A stretch of 32,635 nucleotides of DNA from Chloroflexota bacterium (GTDB lineage Bacteria; Chloroflexota; Dormibacteria; CF-121): NCBI GenBank assembly GCA_005889535.1, contig VBHC01000132.1:1-32635 (forward strand), given 5' to 3'. The position numbers were made by a program, and so were the translations under genes. Under the pieces are notes generated by a model. That model was not told where the DNA came from. It ran no database searches and was given only the letters and a program-made list of their open reading frames with translations. Below are positions 8,219 to 15,310 of the stretch, one piece after another (the stretch's first letter is position 1; every line of letters begins with the position of its first letter).

Positions 8219-8414
8219 CTACGGCTTTGCGGGCCGGCGAAGTCCGTTGAACGCCAGGCCCACGCCCAGGGCCGCAACCACGATGCCGATGATCAACCAC
8301 ATCGTCTGGCCGGTCATAAAGCTCCCAGGCAGGACGCCCGCCCGCGCCCTGCAAGATCCAGACGAGGCCGACCACGATGGCAATCACACCCACGACGAGA
8401 CTCCCGATTCGCAC
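8219..8414 (-). pseudogene. Small two-helix membrane protein broken by a 4-base duplication
   Basis: The frame from GTG 8414 gives a good N-terminus (MRIGSLVVGVIAIVVGLVWI, one helix, then LQGAG). It then becomes nonsense at a tandem gccc-gccc (8336-8343). Removing one 4-base copy restores a continuous frame: GVLPGSFMTGQTMW, a second helix (LIIGIVVAALGVGLAF), a basic tail and TAG at 8219, 63 residues in all. This two-helix layout with PGSFMTG between the helices is that of a common small membrane protein family of unknown function. It lies 4 bases upstream of the molybdoenzyme's likely start, so it was probably its operon leader. It could also be a sequencing or assembly slip. Confidence 0.7.
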
Positions 8415-8470
8415 CGCCTAACACTACGCGAGCACGTTGCACGATTCCAGTTCGATCGAGTGTTGGGCGA

Positions 8471-8510
8471 CCCCCACCCCGACCCTCCCCCGCACGCGGG
8501 GGAGGGAAAT
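8471..8510. repeat. Dispersed GC-rich hairpin repeat, copy 1
   Basis: A C-rich lead (ccccccacccc-type) is followed by a perfect 10-bp stem, 8483-8492 with 8497-8506, and the loop CACG, then AT-rich sequence on the plus-strand side. A related copy is at 14290-14328 and a partial right half (gggggagggagat on the minus strand) at 17037-17050. It lies just downstream of the 8523-9941 gene and could end its transcripts. No T-run follows on the minus strand. Confidence 0.7.
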
Positions 8511-8522
8511 TTAAAATTGCGT

Positions 8523-9941
8523 CTAGGCTTCGGCGGCGACGGCCTCCGGCGCCACGGCCTCTTTGCTGACGCGGCCGCCGGCTTCGACCTTCGCCAAGGC
8601 GAGCTGACCGATGTTGAGGCCCTGGATGGTCGCCAGGTCGCCGAGCGCCCGCAGGAAATACTGCCGGCGCCGCCTCTCCACCACCCGGCCGAGCTCGTGC
8701 TCGAGAGCCTGGACGCCCTCCACGAAGGTGATCCGAAACGGATCAGTGATCCGGGCACGCTGCGGACCGAGTTCTTCCTGGACGAGCTTCTTGGCGTCGC
8801 CGGAGAGCCCCTCGTTGCTGACGATCACTCCTTCAGCGGCTTTGATCCGCGAGACCTTGGCGTTGAAGGCATAGGCATCGGCCAGGTTGAACTCATGATC
8901 TTTGAGGACCACCAGAACAAGATCCCCGCTGAGATCGAGGACGATGTCGGTGCCCTGCGGGCTGGCGTCGATGATGACCTGTTCACGGCTGATGCCAAGT
9001 TTGGGGAGGATCGCCGTCGCCAGGGTCGTCATCCAGCGGCCCTTGTCGTTGAGGGCGGTGGCACGGTCGGTCGGCACGATGACCTGGTCCACCCGCTCTT
9101 CGTTCAGCGGCCGGCCGCAGGCGCACTTCATCCAATCGGGCGCCATCTTCTGCAGCTTGTTCGGATCATCCGTGCGGAGGACCGCATTGCCGGTGCGCGA
9201 GCAAACGATCACATACTCGGACTGGATGAGGCCGAGATTGCGCAGCTCTCCGAGCCTGCCCGCGACGGCGGCGCCCTGGGCCTCGCCCAGGACCTTCGGC
9301 AGGTCGGAAACGGTCAACGAGCCGACCCGCTCGAGGTCGCGGATCAGGGCGCGGATCTCGGGCGTGGTAAACGCGGCCATCGCCTGGTTTTCTTCGGCGG
9401 TTGCTTCGTAGGCTGCCTGCCGCGACTTGCGGATCACGTCGAAGTTGTGGCTGCCGACGGGGGCCAGCACCGGCCAGGATGATGGGGTCCCCACTTCCTG
9501 GCCAAGGGCCTCCTGGGCAGCGGTCCGAATGCGCTTGAGGAAATCCGTCCGAACTTTCTCGGTGCCGGCGCGATAAGCGACACCGACTTCCACGAACGCC
9601 GGCTTGGCAGCGTGCTCGAGCTCCATGAAGTGGATGTCGTCCGACCGCAGCTCACGCAGGGTGGCCGAGCCCGGGCGGCGCACGCGCAACCAGCCGACCA
9701 CCGGCGCGGATCCCATGAACAACTCCCCCTCGTCGGCGGCCGACCAGCTCTTGGTGACGTCAAACTGGAGGAACTTGTTCAGCAGGTCGATGGTGAAGGC
9801 AATTCCGGCGCTGTCGAAAATGGCTTCGCGCGCTCGGTACAGAACGCCCATGAACTCCGGGCCGTTGACACGGGAAACGATGGTCCAGAACTGGTCGGCG
9901 GATGGCGCGATATCCAGGCGGCGGACTTCCACAAGCAGCAT
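8523..9941 (-). CDS. Unrecognised protein with Cys-rich centre and nuclease-like C-terminal domain
   Basis: 472 residues, not assigned to a family I know. Residues 1-180 are a mixed alpha/beta region. Residues about 190-245 look like a winged helix (TTPEIRALIRDLERVG, then GRLGELRNLGLI). Cysteines occur at 247 (VIVCSRTGN) and 273/275 (MKCACGRPLN), possibly an incomplete zinc site. Residues about 305-390 resemble a PD-(D/E)xK restriction-endonuclease fold: GTDIVLDL, VLVVLKDHE, then GVIVSNEGLSGDAKKL. The expected acidic residue before the Lys is Val, so it may be inactive. ATG 9941 has GAGGAG about 9 bases upstream and a promoter at 10030-10059. It appears to be a single-gene unit bounded by the hairpin repeat. 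Confidence 0.7.
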   Translation of the reverse strand: MLLVEVRRLDIAPSADQFWTIVSRVNGPEFMGVLYRAREAIFDSAGIAFTIDLLNKFLQFDVTKSWSAADEGELFMGSAPVVGWLRVRRPGSATLRELRSDDIHFMELEHAAKPAFVEVGVAYRAGTEKVRTDFLKRIRTAAQEALGQEVGTPSSWPVLAPVGSHNFDVIRKSRQAAYEATAEENQAMAAFTTPEIRALIRDLERVGSLTVSDLPKVLGEAQGAAVAGRLGELRNLGLIQSEYVIVCSRTGNAVLRTDDPNKLQKMAPDWMKCACGRPLNEERVDQVIVPTDRATALNDKGRWMTTLATAILPKLGISREQVIIDASPQGTDIVLDLSGDLVLVVLKDHEFNLADAYAFNAKVSRIKAAEGVIVSNEGLSGDAKKLVQEELGPQRARITDPFRITFVEGVQALEHELGRVVERRRRQYFLRALGDLATIQGLNIGQLALAKVEAGGRVSKEAVAPEAVAAEA

Positions 9942-10029
9942 TGTTCGGGCTCCTCAGCAACGAAAATTAGGTAAACGGCAGCGGCGCCGCCATCCTGCGC
10001 CTCCCCAAGAGCCGGCTGGTGGCAACGGC

Positions 10030-10059
10030 AGCTTAGGGCGGAGTCATCGTTCTTGTCAA
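10030..10059 (-). promoter_or_regulatory. Sigma-70-type promoter for the 8523-9941 gene
   Basis: On the minus strand TTGACA (10054-10059) is followed after 18 bases by TAAGCT (10030-10035). This would start transcription near 10022 and give a leader of about 80 bases before ATG 9941. The leader shows no riboswitch that I recognise. Confidence 0.5.
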
Positions 10060-10160
10060 ACTATTTCGCACTCGCAAGTGGTGATGGAACCCCCCACCGA
10101 GAGCTTCCCCCACAAAGAAGAGAAAAAACCCTTGCCGGTCACGGATTGCATACTGTGCCG

Positions 10161-10316
10161 ATGACGGAGAGGGACCGGCTCGCCGCCGCGACGCGGGCGG
10201 CGGGGCTGCGGCTGACCGCCGCCGACCTGGAGGCGCTGCGTCCGGCCTGGAAACGGTACCTGGCGCTGGTCGAAGAGTTGAGAGCGACGCTGGCGCCTGA
10301 AACATTGAGCGAGTGA
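10161..10316 (+). CDS. Small AtzG/GatC-like protein coupled to the amidase
   Basis: 51 residues from ATG 10161: two predicted amphipathic helices (RLAAATRAAGLRL, then a LEALRPAWKRYLALVEEL helix). Its TGA overlaps the amidase GTG start by 4 bases. DUF4089/AtzG proteins are small helical partners of AtzE-type amidases, and the size, 'GLxL' turn and position fit that pattern. The assignment is inference, since the sequence is short. No Shine-Dalgarno is visible, but a CATACT -10-like box at 10149-10154 lies 6 bases upstream, so the transcript may be leaderless. An in-frame ATG upstream (10053) would add 36 atypical residues and is less likely. Confidence 0.6.
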   Translation: MTERDRLAAATRAAGLRLTAADLEALRPAWKRYLALVEELRATLAPETLSE

Positions 10317-11665
10317 AGGCGCCGCTCGCCAGCCTGACGGCCGCGCCGCTGGCCGAGGTCGCGCAGGCGCTGCGGCGCCGCGCGGTTTCCCCGGTCGAGC
10401 TGGTGGACGCCTACCAGGAACGGATCGAGCGAACAGCCAACCTGCGCGCGTTCATCACGCCGCCCGGTCAGCGGGCTCGTCGGGAGGCCCAGCGAGCGAA
10501 GCAGCAGCTGGCGCGCCGCGGGGCCGGTGCTCTGCTCGGGGTGCCGATCGCGATCAAGGACCTGTTCGCGACCCGCGGGGTCCGGACGACGGCGGGCTCG
10601 CGGATCCTTCGTGATTGGGTGCCGTCGGCGGATGCCGCGCTGGTGACACGGCTGCGTGCCGCCGGCGCCGTCCTCTTCGGCAAGACCAACCTGCACGAGT
10701 TTGCTTACGGCGTGACGACGGCGAATCCCTGGTGGGGTGTCGCGCGCAACCCGCGCGATGTGCGTCGCAGTCCTGGCGGGTCGAGCGGCGGATCGGCCAT
10801 CGCCGTGGTGGCCGGCCTGTGCGCCGCCGCGCTCGGTTCGGACACCGGAGGATCGATCCGGATCCCGGCCTCGCTGTGCGGCTGCGTGGGACTGAAGCCG
10901 ACCTACGGCACCCTCCCGCTCGATGGCGCGGTCCCGCTCGGTTGGTCCCTGGACCACGCCGGGCCCCTGACGCGCACGGTCGAAGATGCGGGGATTCTGT
11001 TCGATGCGCTCTCCGGGGGACGCGCCTGGAGGCAGGCGCAGCGCGTGGCCACGCGAGGGCTGCGGGTCGGCCTGCTCCATGACTCGATCGTGCGGCCGCT
11101 CCAGCCTGGCGTCTCCAACCAGCTCGAGAAGGCGGCCGCCGCATTGCGCCGGCACGGCCTTCGGGTCCGCGACGTTCGCCTGCCAGAGATGGGGTGGACT
11201 GTCGTGACGCAGCTGGTCACCTTGCGTGCCGAGGCCAGCGCCGCGCACGCGCAGTGGATCCGCGCCCGGCCTCGAGCCTACGGTCGGGACGTGCGCATCC
11301 GGCTCCAGCTTGGGGCTCTCGTCGCCGGCGCCGATTACGTCCTCGCCCAGCGCATGCGCGCCAAGATCACCCAGGCGGTGCGCGGCGTTTTTGATGACGT
11401 CGACATCCTGCTCCTGCCGACGACGCCGATCACCGCACCGATGGTCGGCGAGCGCACCGTGCGGTGGCGGACCGGCGCGGAGCCGGTTGACGGCGCGCTG
11501 GTTCGGCTGACGGCGCCGTTCAACCTGACCGGTGTGCCCGCCCTATCCATCCCCTATGGCGAGGTCAGCGGGTTACCGGTCGGGCTCCAGGTAGTCGGCC
11601 GCTGGAACGATGAGGCGCGGGTGCTGGCGGTCGGCCGGCTGATCGAGGCGTTGGCTAGTAGATAA
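10313..11665 (+). CDS. Amidase-signature family hydrolase
   Basis: 450 residues. The amidase-signature Ser-cisSer-Lys triad is visible: Lys82 in PIAIKDLF, the GGSSGGSA segment at 155-162, and the nucleophile Ser181 in GSDTGGSIRIP. GLKPTYG follows as usual. The enzyme hydrolyses a C-N amide bond; the substrate is not predictable. Homology to GatA is clear, but GatA-specific partners (gatB, full gatC) are absent nearby, and the small upstream protein suggests an AtzE/AtzG-like pair. GTG 10313 overlaps the small gene's stop as GTGA. The 3' end converges with the CHAP hydrolase gene, overlapping by 11 bases. Confidence 0.88.
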   Translation: MKAPLASLTAAPLAEVAQALRRRAVSPVELVDAYQERIERTANLRAFITPPGQRARREAQRAKQQLARRGAGALLGVPIAIKDLFATRGVRTTAGSRILRDWVPSADAALVTRLRAAGAVLFGKTNLHEFAYGVTTANPWWGVARNPRDVRRSPGGSSGGSAIAVVAGLCAAALGSDTGGSIRIPASLCGCVGLKPTYGTLPLDGAVPLGWSLDHAGPLTRTVEDAGILFDALSGGRAWRQAQRVATRGLRVGLLHDSIVRPLQPGVSNQLEKAAAALRRHGLRVRDVRLPEMGWTVVTQLVTLRAEASAAHAQWIRARPRAYGRDVRIRLQLGALVAGADYVLAQRMRAKITQAVRGVFDDVDILLLPTTPITAPMVGERTVRWRTGAEPVDGALVRLTAPFNLTGVPALSIPYGEVSGLPVGLQVVGRWNDEARVLAVGRLIEALASR

Positions 11666-12701
11666 AACCGATCAGCGGGATGGTGCCCGGCACGACGTGG
11701 CGATAGCTGACGCGGCCCCAGCCGCCCCCGGGCGAGCCGTAGTAGTTCATCTCCGAAACGAGCCAGCTCCCGTCGCTGTAGACCTGCTCGACGTAGGCGA
11801 CGTGGCCCCAGTAAGGTGACTCCCAGGTGACCATGATGGCACCCACGCGCGGGGTCGCTCCCTCGGGCCGGCCGTAGGCGCGAGCACGCGAGAACCATTG
11901 CCAGGCATTTCCGCCCCACGGTGCCGGTCGCCGGGTGTTCACATACCAGGTGCACTGCCCGAACGGATAGACGCCTCCGCCCGACGACCACACAGGCGTG
12001 ACGTACCAGGAACGCTTGCCCACCGTGACGGTATGCGCGTTCGACTGCGGCGCCGACGGTGGCTCCGGCCCAACGCCGTACGGCACCATCAGGTAGTCGT
12101 CTACCGGCAACGTCTCCGGATGGCGCAGCAGGTTGAACTCGATGATTGCGTCCGACTCCGCACGGTATTTCTGCGCGAGCGATGCCACGCTATCGGTGGC
12201 GGTCACCTTCACCAGCACGCCGTCGACGGGCGGGACCAAGACTTCCTGCCCCGCGGTCAGCCGGTCGATGAGTTTCGGGTTGGACCAGAGCAGAGTGTTC
12301 ACCGACAGCCCGAACCTCGCAGCCAGCGCCTTCAGCGTGTCACCGTCGAGGGCTTGGTAATGCACGATGTCGCGATGCTTCTCGCCAGGTGGCGTCACCG
12401 GCAGCGCCGGGACAACCAGCGACCCGCTCATGGACCAGCCGATCCCGTCAACAGCACGGCCGAACGGCGCCTGCGCGAGTGCGGTCCCCGGGCTTGCGGC
12501 GCCAGCCATGGCGGGCGCTGCACCGACCGGTACGTGGAAAACCAGCCAGGGCATCGCTGCCGCCATCAGCAGCACGGCCGAGTGAGTCGCGAAACGTGGC
12601 GCAGCGTACTTCAGCCGGTCGTCCCCCTTTTCCCCTCCTACTAGCCGCGCGAGTTGCGGCCTACAGGAGGACAAACTCCCAGGCACGACGCGGGCTTGCA
12701 T
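11655..12701 (-). CDS. Secreted LysM-CHAP cell-wall hydrolase
   Basis: Up to 348 residues. A hydrophobic signal segment (HSAVLLMAAAMPWLVF) is followed by two LysM-like repeats (YQALDGDTLKALAARFGLS...LWSNP and VTATDSVASLAQKYRAE...IIEFN), which bind glycan. A C-terminal CHAP domain follows: FGQCTWYVNTRRP carries the catalytic Cys, WGHVAYVEQV the His and SEMNYYG the Asn. CHAP domains cut peptidoglycan peptide bridges. The start is doubtful. ATG 12701 has no clear ribosome site and puts about 40 odd residues before the signal helix. A strong AGGAGGGG sits in a hairpin at 12634-12670, inside that stretch, so translation may really begin downstream. Confidence 0.82.
   Translation of the reverse strand: MQARVVPGSLSSCRPQLARLVGGEKGDDRLKYAAPRFATHSAVLLMAAAMPWLVFHVPVGAAPAMAGAASPGTALAQAPFGRAVDGIGWSMSGSLVVPALPVTPPGEKHRDIVHYQALDGDTLKALAARFGLSVNTLLWSNPKLIDRLTAGQEVLVPPVDGVLVKVTATDSVASLAQKYRAESDAIIEFNLLRHPETLPVDDYLMVPYGVGPEPPSAPQSNAHTVTVGKRSWYVTPVWSSGGGVYPFGQCTWYVNTRRPAPWGGNAWQWFSRARAYGRPEGATPRVGAIMVTWESPYWGHVAYVEQVYSDGSWLVSEMNYYGSPGGGWGRVSYRHVVPGTIPLIGFIY
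12634..12670 (-). promoter_or_regulatory. Hairpin pairing an AGGAGG with a CCTCCT in the CHAP gene 5' region
   Basis: On the minus strand CCTCCT and GCCGC pair with GCGGC and AGGAGG across a symmetric 4x4 internal loop and a 7-base loop. The 3' arm is a perfect Shine-Dalgarno. Either this is a leader that hides a ribosome site, or it is coincidental within coding sequence if ATG 12701 is used. Confidence 0.35.
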
Positions 12702-12732
12702 TGGCGCGACGAGCTATCACACGGTCGTGACG

Positions 12733-12756
12733 CAGGCGTTACGCCTGGTGCGTAAC
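12733..12756. promoter_or_regulatory. Overlapping inverted repeats in a divergent promoter region
   Basis: caggcgt-t-acgcctg (12733-12747) and gttacgc-ctggt-gcgtaac (12738-12756) are both perfect inverted repeats that share bases. They lie between the divergent CHAP gene and thioesterase-hydrolase fusion. This could be a double operator; a GCGTTA half-site recurs near the SelW-like gene (32263-32288). Confidence 0.4.
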
Positions 12757-12836
12757 CAAAAGGATGGTCACTCAGCGACTAAACCGCGCCGGAGGCCTCC
12801 TGAAAGCAGCCTCAGCAGGCCTTAGAATGCGGGGCG

Positions 12837-14288
12837 ATGTCCGAACCGGCGCAGATGTCGGGTCGTGACCTGCTCGAGGCCGCGCTGCGTGGCGCCGCCC
12901 CGGCACCACCGTATGTCCGCCTCCTCAATATGCGCTTCATCGCAGTGTCCGACGGAAGTGCGACGTTCGAAATGCCAGCCACGGCTGAGCTGTACAACCC
13001 CAACAGTGTGGTGCATGGCGGCGCCATCACTTCTCTCGCGGACAGCGCGATGGGATTCGCCGTCTTCAGCACGCTCGCGGCCGGCGAGAACTTCACAACC
13101 GCCGAGTTACATGTCAACTTCCTGAGGCCGGTGACCGCCGATTCCGGCATGCTGCGATCGATCGGCCATGTCGTGCATCGCGGCCAGCAGCTCGCTGTGG
13201 CCGACGCGGAGGTTCTCGACCAGCAGAACCAGCTGATTGCGCGCGCCAGCTCCACCAATGTCATCCTGCAGCGCCGCACGGTTCAGCCGCCGCCGCCCGC
13301 CGCCGCACCGAGCGTGACGCCACCCGTCGCGATTGGTGTTCCGTTCGCGCCGGTCGCCGCGCCCGAGCCGGCGCCGCGCTTCAACGCCCCTCCATCGCCG
13401 CTCGAGCGCACCCCAATGCCGACAGTATCGCCGCCGCTGACCACCGAGCTCATCAATGCCGCACCACTCGCTCGGACCAAGCGAAAAATCCGGACATTCG
13501 CCGGTGACGTCGCGTACCTGCGACAGGGTCAGGGACCGGCGCTCCTCCTGCTGCATGGCATTCCCAGCTCCTCGTACCTCTGGCGCGACGTGATCGATCC
13601 GCTGGCCGCAACCTTCGAAGTGCTTGCCCCGGACCTGCTGGGCTATGGCGATTCCGACAAGCGTCTCGACGCCGAGCTTTCGATCGCGGCACAGGCCCGC
13701 TATATGGTGGCCTTCATGGAATCGCTTGGCGTGCACCAGGCGGCGGTAGTTGGTCACGACATCGGCGGCGGCGTCGCCCAGTTGATGGCAGCTGATGAAC
13801 CGCAGCGGGTGGCCCGGCTGATCTTGATCGACAGCGTCGTCGACAACAACTGGCCGGTTCCGGATATCGCACGGCTGAAGGAGCCGGTGTGGGATCAGAT
13901 CATGGTGAACATCGACCTTCGCAAGGGCTTGCGCAAGGGCCTGGAGGCAGGACTCGTGACCGAGGGCCGCCTGACCGATGAGCTGGTCGACGAATGGACC
14001 CGCCCCTTCCAGGATCTGGGCGGACGGCGCGCCTACCTGCGCGCCGCGCGGGCCCTCAACAACCGCGATCTGGTCAGCCGGTCGAAGCACATCGAGGAGA
14101 TCGAGACGCCCACCCTGATCCTCTGGGGCGCCAACGACAAGTTCCTCGAGCCGCAATGGGCCGAAACGCTCCAGCACAAACTTCGCGACACGACCGTCGA
14201 GATCATCGATCCCGGCGGACACTTCCTTCCGCTCGACCGGCCCGATGCCGTCGCGGAAGCGATCACGCGATTCTTGACGACCCGCTGA
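12837..14288 (+). CDS. Fusion of PaaI-type hotdog thioesterase and Asp-nucleophile alpha/beta hydrolase
   Basis: 483 residues in one frame. Residues 1-145 are a hotdog thioesterase: NPNSVVHGGAITSLADSAMG with the catalytic HGG...D, then HVNFLRPVTA. Residues about 146-210 are a Pro/Ala-rich linker. Residues 215-483 are an alpha/beta hydrolase: LLLLHGIPSSSYLW oxyanion segment, GYGDSD, the nucleophile elbow VVGHDIGGG with Asp308, and DPGGHFLP with His462. An Asp nucleophile is typical of haloalkane dehalogenases and epoxide hydrolases rather than esterases. The combined function is unknown; a two-step acyl-CoA/epoxide or dehalogenation route is conceivable. ATG 12837 has only a weak GGGGCG upstream. 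Confidence 0.82.
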   Translation: MSEPAQMSGRDLLEAALRGAAPAPPYVRLLNMRFIAVSDGSATFEMPATAELYNPNSVVHGGAITSLADSAMGFAVFSTLAAGENFTTAELHVNFLRPVTADSGMLRSIGHVVHRGQQLAVADAEVLDQQNQLIARASSTNVILQRRTVQPPPPAAAPSVTPPVAIGVPFAPVAAPEPAPRFNAPPSPLERTPMPTVSPPLTTELINAAPLARTKRKIRTFAGDVAYLRQGQGPALLLLHGIPSSSYLWRDVIDPLAATFEVLAPDLLGYGDSDKRLDAELSIAAQARYMVAFMESLGVHQAAVVGHDIGGGVAQLMAADEPQRVARLILIDSVVDNNWPVPDIARLKEPVWDQIMVNIDLRKGLRKGLEAGLVTEGRLTDELVDEWTRPFQDLGGRRAYLRAARALNNRDLVSRSKHIEEIETPTLILWGANDKFLEPQWAETLQHKLRDTTVEIIDPGGHFLPLDRPDAVAEAITRFLTTR

Positions 14289-14289
14289 C

Positions 14290-14328
14290 CCCCCACCCCA
14301 ACCCTCCACCGCAAGGGGGGAGGGAGAT
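14290..14328. repeat. Dispersed GC-rich hairpin repeat, copy 2
   Basis: It shares the C-rich lead, ccctcc arm, gca loop start and ggggggagggagat right end with the copy at 8471-8510, with a few substitutions that weaken the stem. It fills the gap between the convergent stops at 14288 and 14331, where it may act as a bidirectional terminator or transcript-end stabiliser. Confidence 0.65.
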
Positions 14329-14330
14329 AT

Positions 14331-15209
14331 TTAGCTGCGGCGGGCCAGCAGCTCGTCGGCACTGCTCGCCGGCGTCGCCGTCCACGCGGCCAGCCGGATG
14401 AGCGGCGTCACCGCCGGCCCGTGGAAATCATCGCCCCCAGTCGCGACCCAACCGTACGACGCGGCAGTCTTTGCGAAGCGATCCATCAGCGCGACGCTCT
14501 TCGGTCCGTACGGATCGTCTGGAGCCTGCGGATAGGTGACCTCAAGCCCCAGCACGCCGGCGACCGCGCAGGTCCGAAAGAGCAGCTCGAGGTCGGGCAC
14601 ATGCTTGTAGACCCCGGGATGCGCCAGGACACTAACCCCACCGGCGCCGGAGATCAACTCGACAGCCTCCTCGAGCGACAGGTCTTTCGCTCGCGCCACG
14701 GACGCGGCACCTCCCGGACCCATCACCGCGTAGAGCTCCTCACGTTTCACCCCCGGCCGCGTCGCCTCGATCGCCGCCACGATGTGCGGCTTGCCGACGT
14801 TGCCCCGGGCCCGGGACCGCACCGCCTCCCAGTCGACGTCGAACCCGGCCGCCGCCAGCCGGCGCACCGTCTCCCGCTTCTGCGCCTCCCGGGCTTCGCT
14901 CGCCTGATGCAGTCGATGCCGGAGCCGGCGGTGGTTGAGCGCAAATCCATATCCGAGCAGGTGGGCGTCGACCAGGCCGCGGCGCGGCTCGTCTTCGATC
15001 GAGAGCTCGACGCCGGCAACCAGGCGAACCCCGTGCCCTTCGAGCCCGCCGAGGGCATCGATTCCGGCCAGCGTGTCGTGATCCGTCAGGGCAATCACCG
15101 CAAAGCCGGCATCGGCGTGGGCCCTGACCACCTGGTCCGGCGGCAGCTCCCCGTCGCTGAAGATCGTGTGCAGGTGCAGGTTCGCCCGACCGTTGGATAC
15201 CTCAGCCAA
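14331..15209 (-). CDS. PHP-domain metal-dependent phosphoesterase (TrpH/RNase AM-like)
   Basis: 292 residues. The N-terminal PHP motifs LHLHTIFSDG (His12, His14, Asp19) and ALTDHDTLAG, then EL-SIEDE, VLAHPGVY and TGGDDFHGP are those of the YciV/TrpH group. These bind a trinuclear metal centre and hydrolyse nucleoside 3',5'-bisphosphates or trim RNA 5' ends. The substrate here is not proven. The start is TTG 15209; the metal motif begins ten residues later, so no earlier start is needed. An upstream ATG is out of frame. A TAAAAT box just upstream would give a very short or leaderless transcript. It is divergent from the kinase-like gene. Confidence 0.85.
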   Translation of the reverse strand: MAEVSNGRANLHLHTIFSDGELPPDQVVRAHADAGFAVIALTDHDTLAGIDALGGLEGHGVRLVAGVELSIEDEPRRGLVDAHLLGYGFALNHRRLRHRLHQASEAREAQKRETVRRLAAAGFDVDWEAVRSRARGNVGKPHIVAAIEATRPGVKREELYAVMGPGGAASVARAKDLSLEEAVELISGAGGVSVLAHPGVYKHVPDLELLFRTCAVAGVLGLEVTYPQAPDDPYGPKSVALMDRFAKTAASYGWVATGGDDFHGPAVTPLIRLAAWTATPASSADELLARRS

Positions 15210-15286
15210 TGGTCGCCCATTTTATGTGGTATCCGACGGCCCCCGTCCTGCCCTCGCCCGAAGCGGTATGGAAACCCGGGCTGGCG

Positions 15287-15295
15287 TGATATAAC
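15287..15295 (+). promoter_or_regulatory. Extended -10 promoter for the GAF/kinase-like gene
   Basis: TGaTATAAC matches an extended -10 (TGnTATAAT) ending 15 bases before ATG 15311, implying a leader of about 8-10 bases. No good -35 hexamer is visible, which extended -10 promoters tolerate. Confidence 0.45.
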
Positions 15296-15310
15296 CGTGG
15301 GCGCCCGCTC

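Noticed and set aside
8247-9482. 411-aa open frame on the plus strand opposite the 8523-9941 gene
   Set aside because: High-GC antisense shadow; no motif or ribosome site. The minus-strand frame has a good promoter and Shine-Dalgarno.
10139-11248. 369-aa minus-strand frame opposite the amidase
   Set aside because: Arg/Gly/Pro-rich antisense shadow.
13107-14309. 400-aa minus-strand frame opposite the thioesterase-hydrolase fusion
   Set aside because: Antisense to a gene with clear catalytic motifs; composition is typical of a shadow frame.
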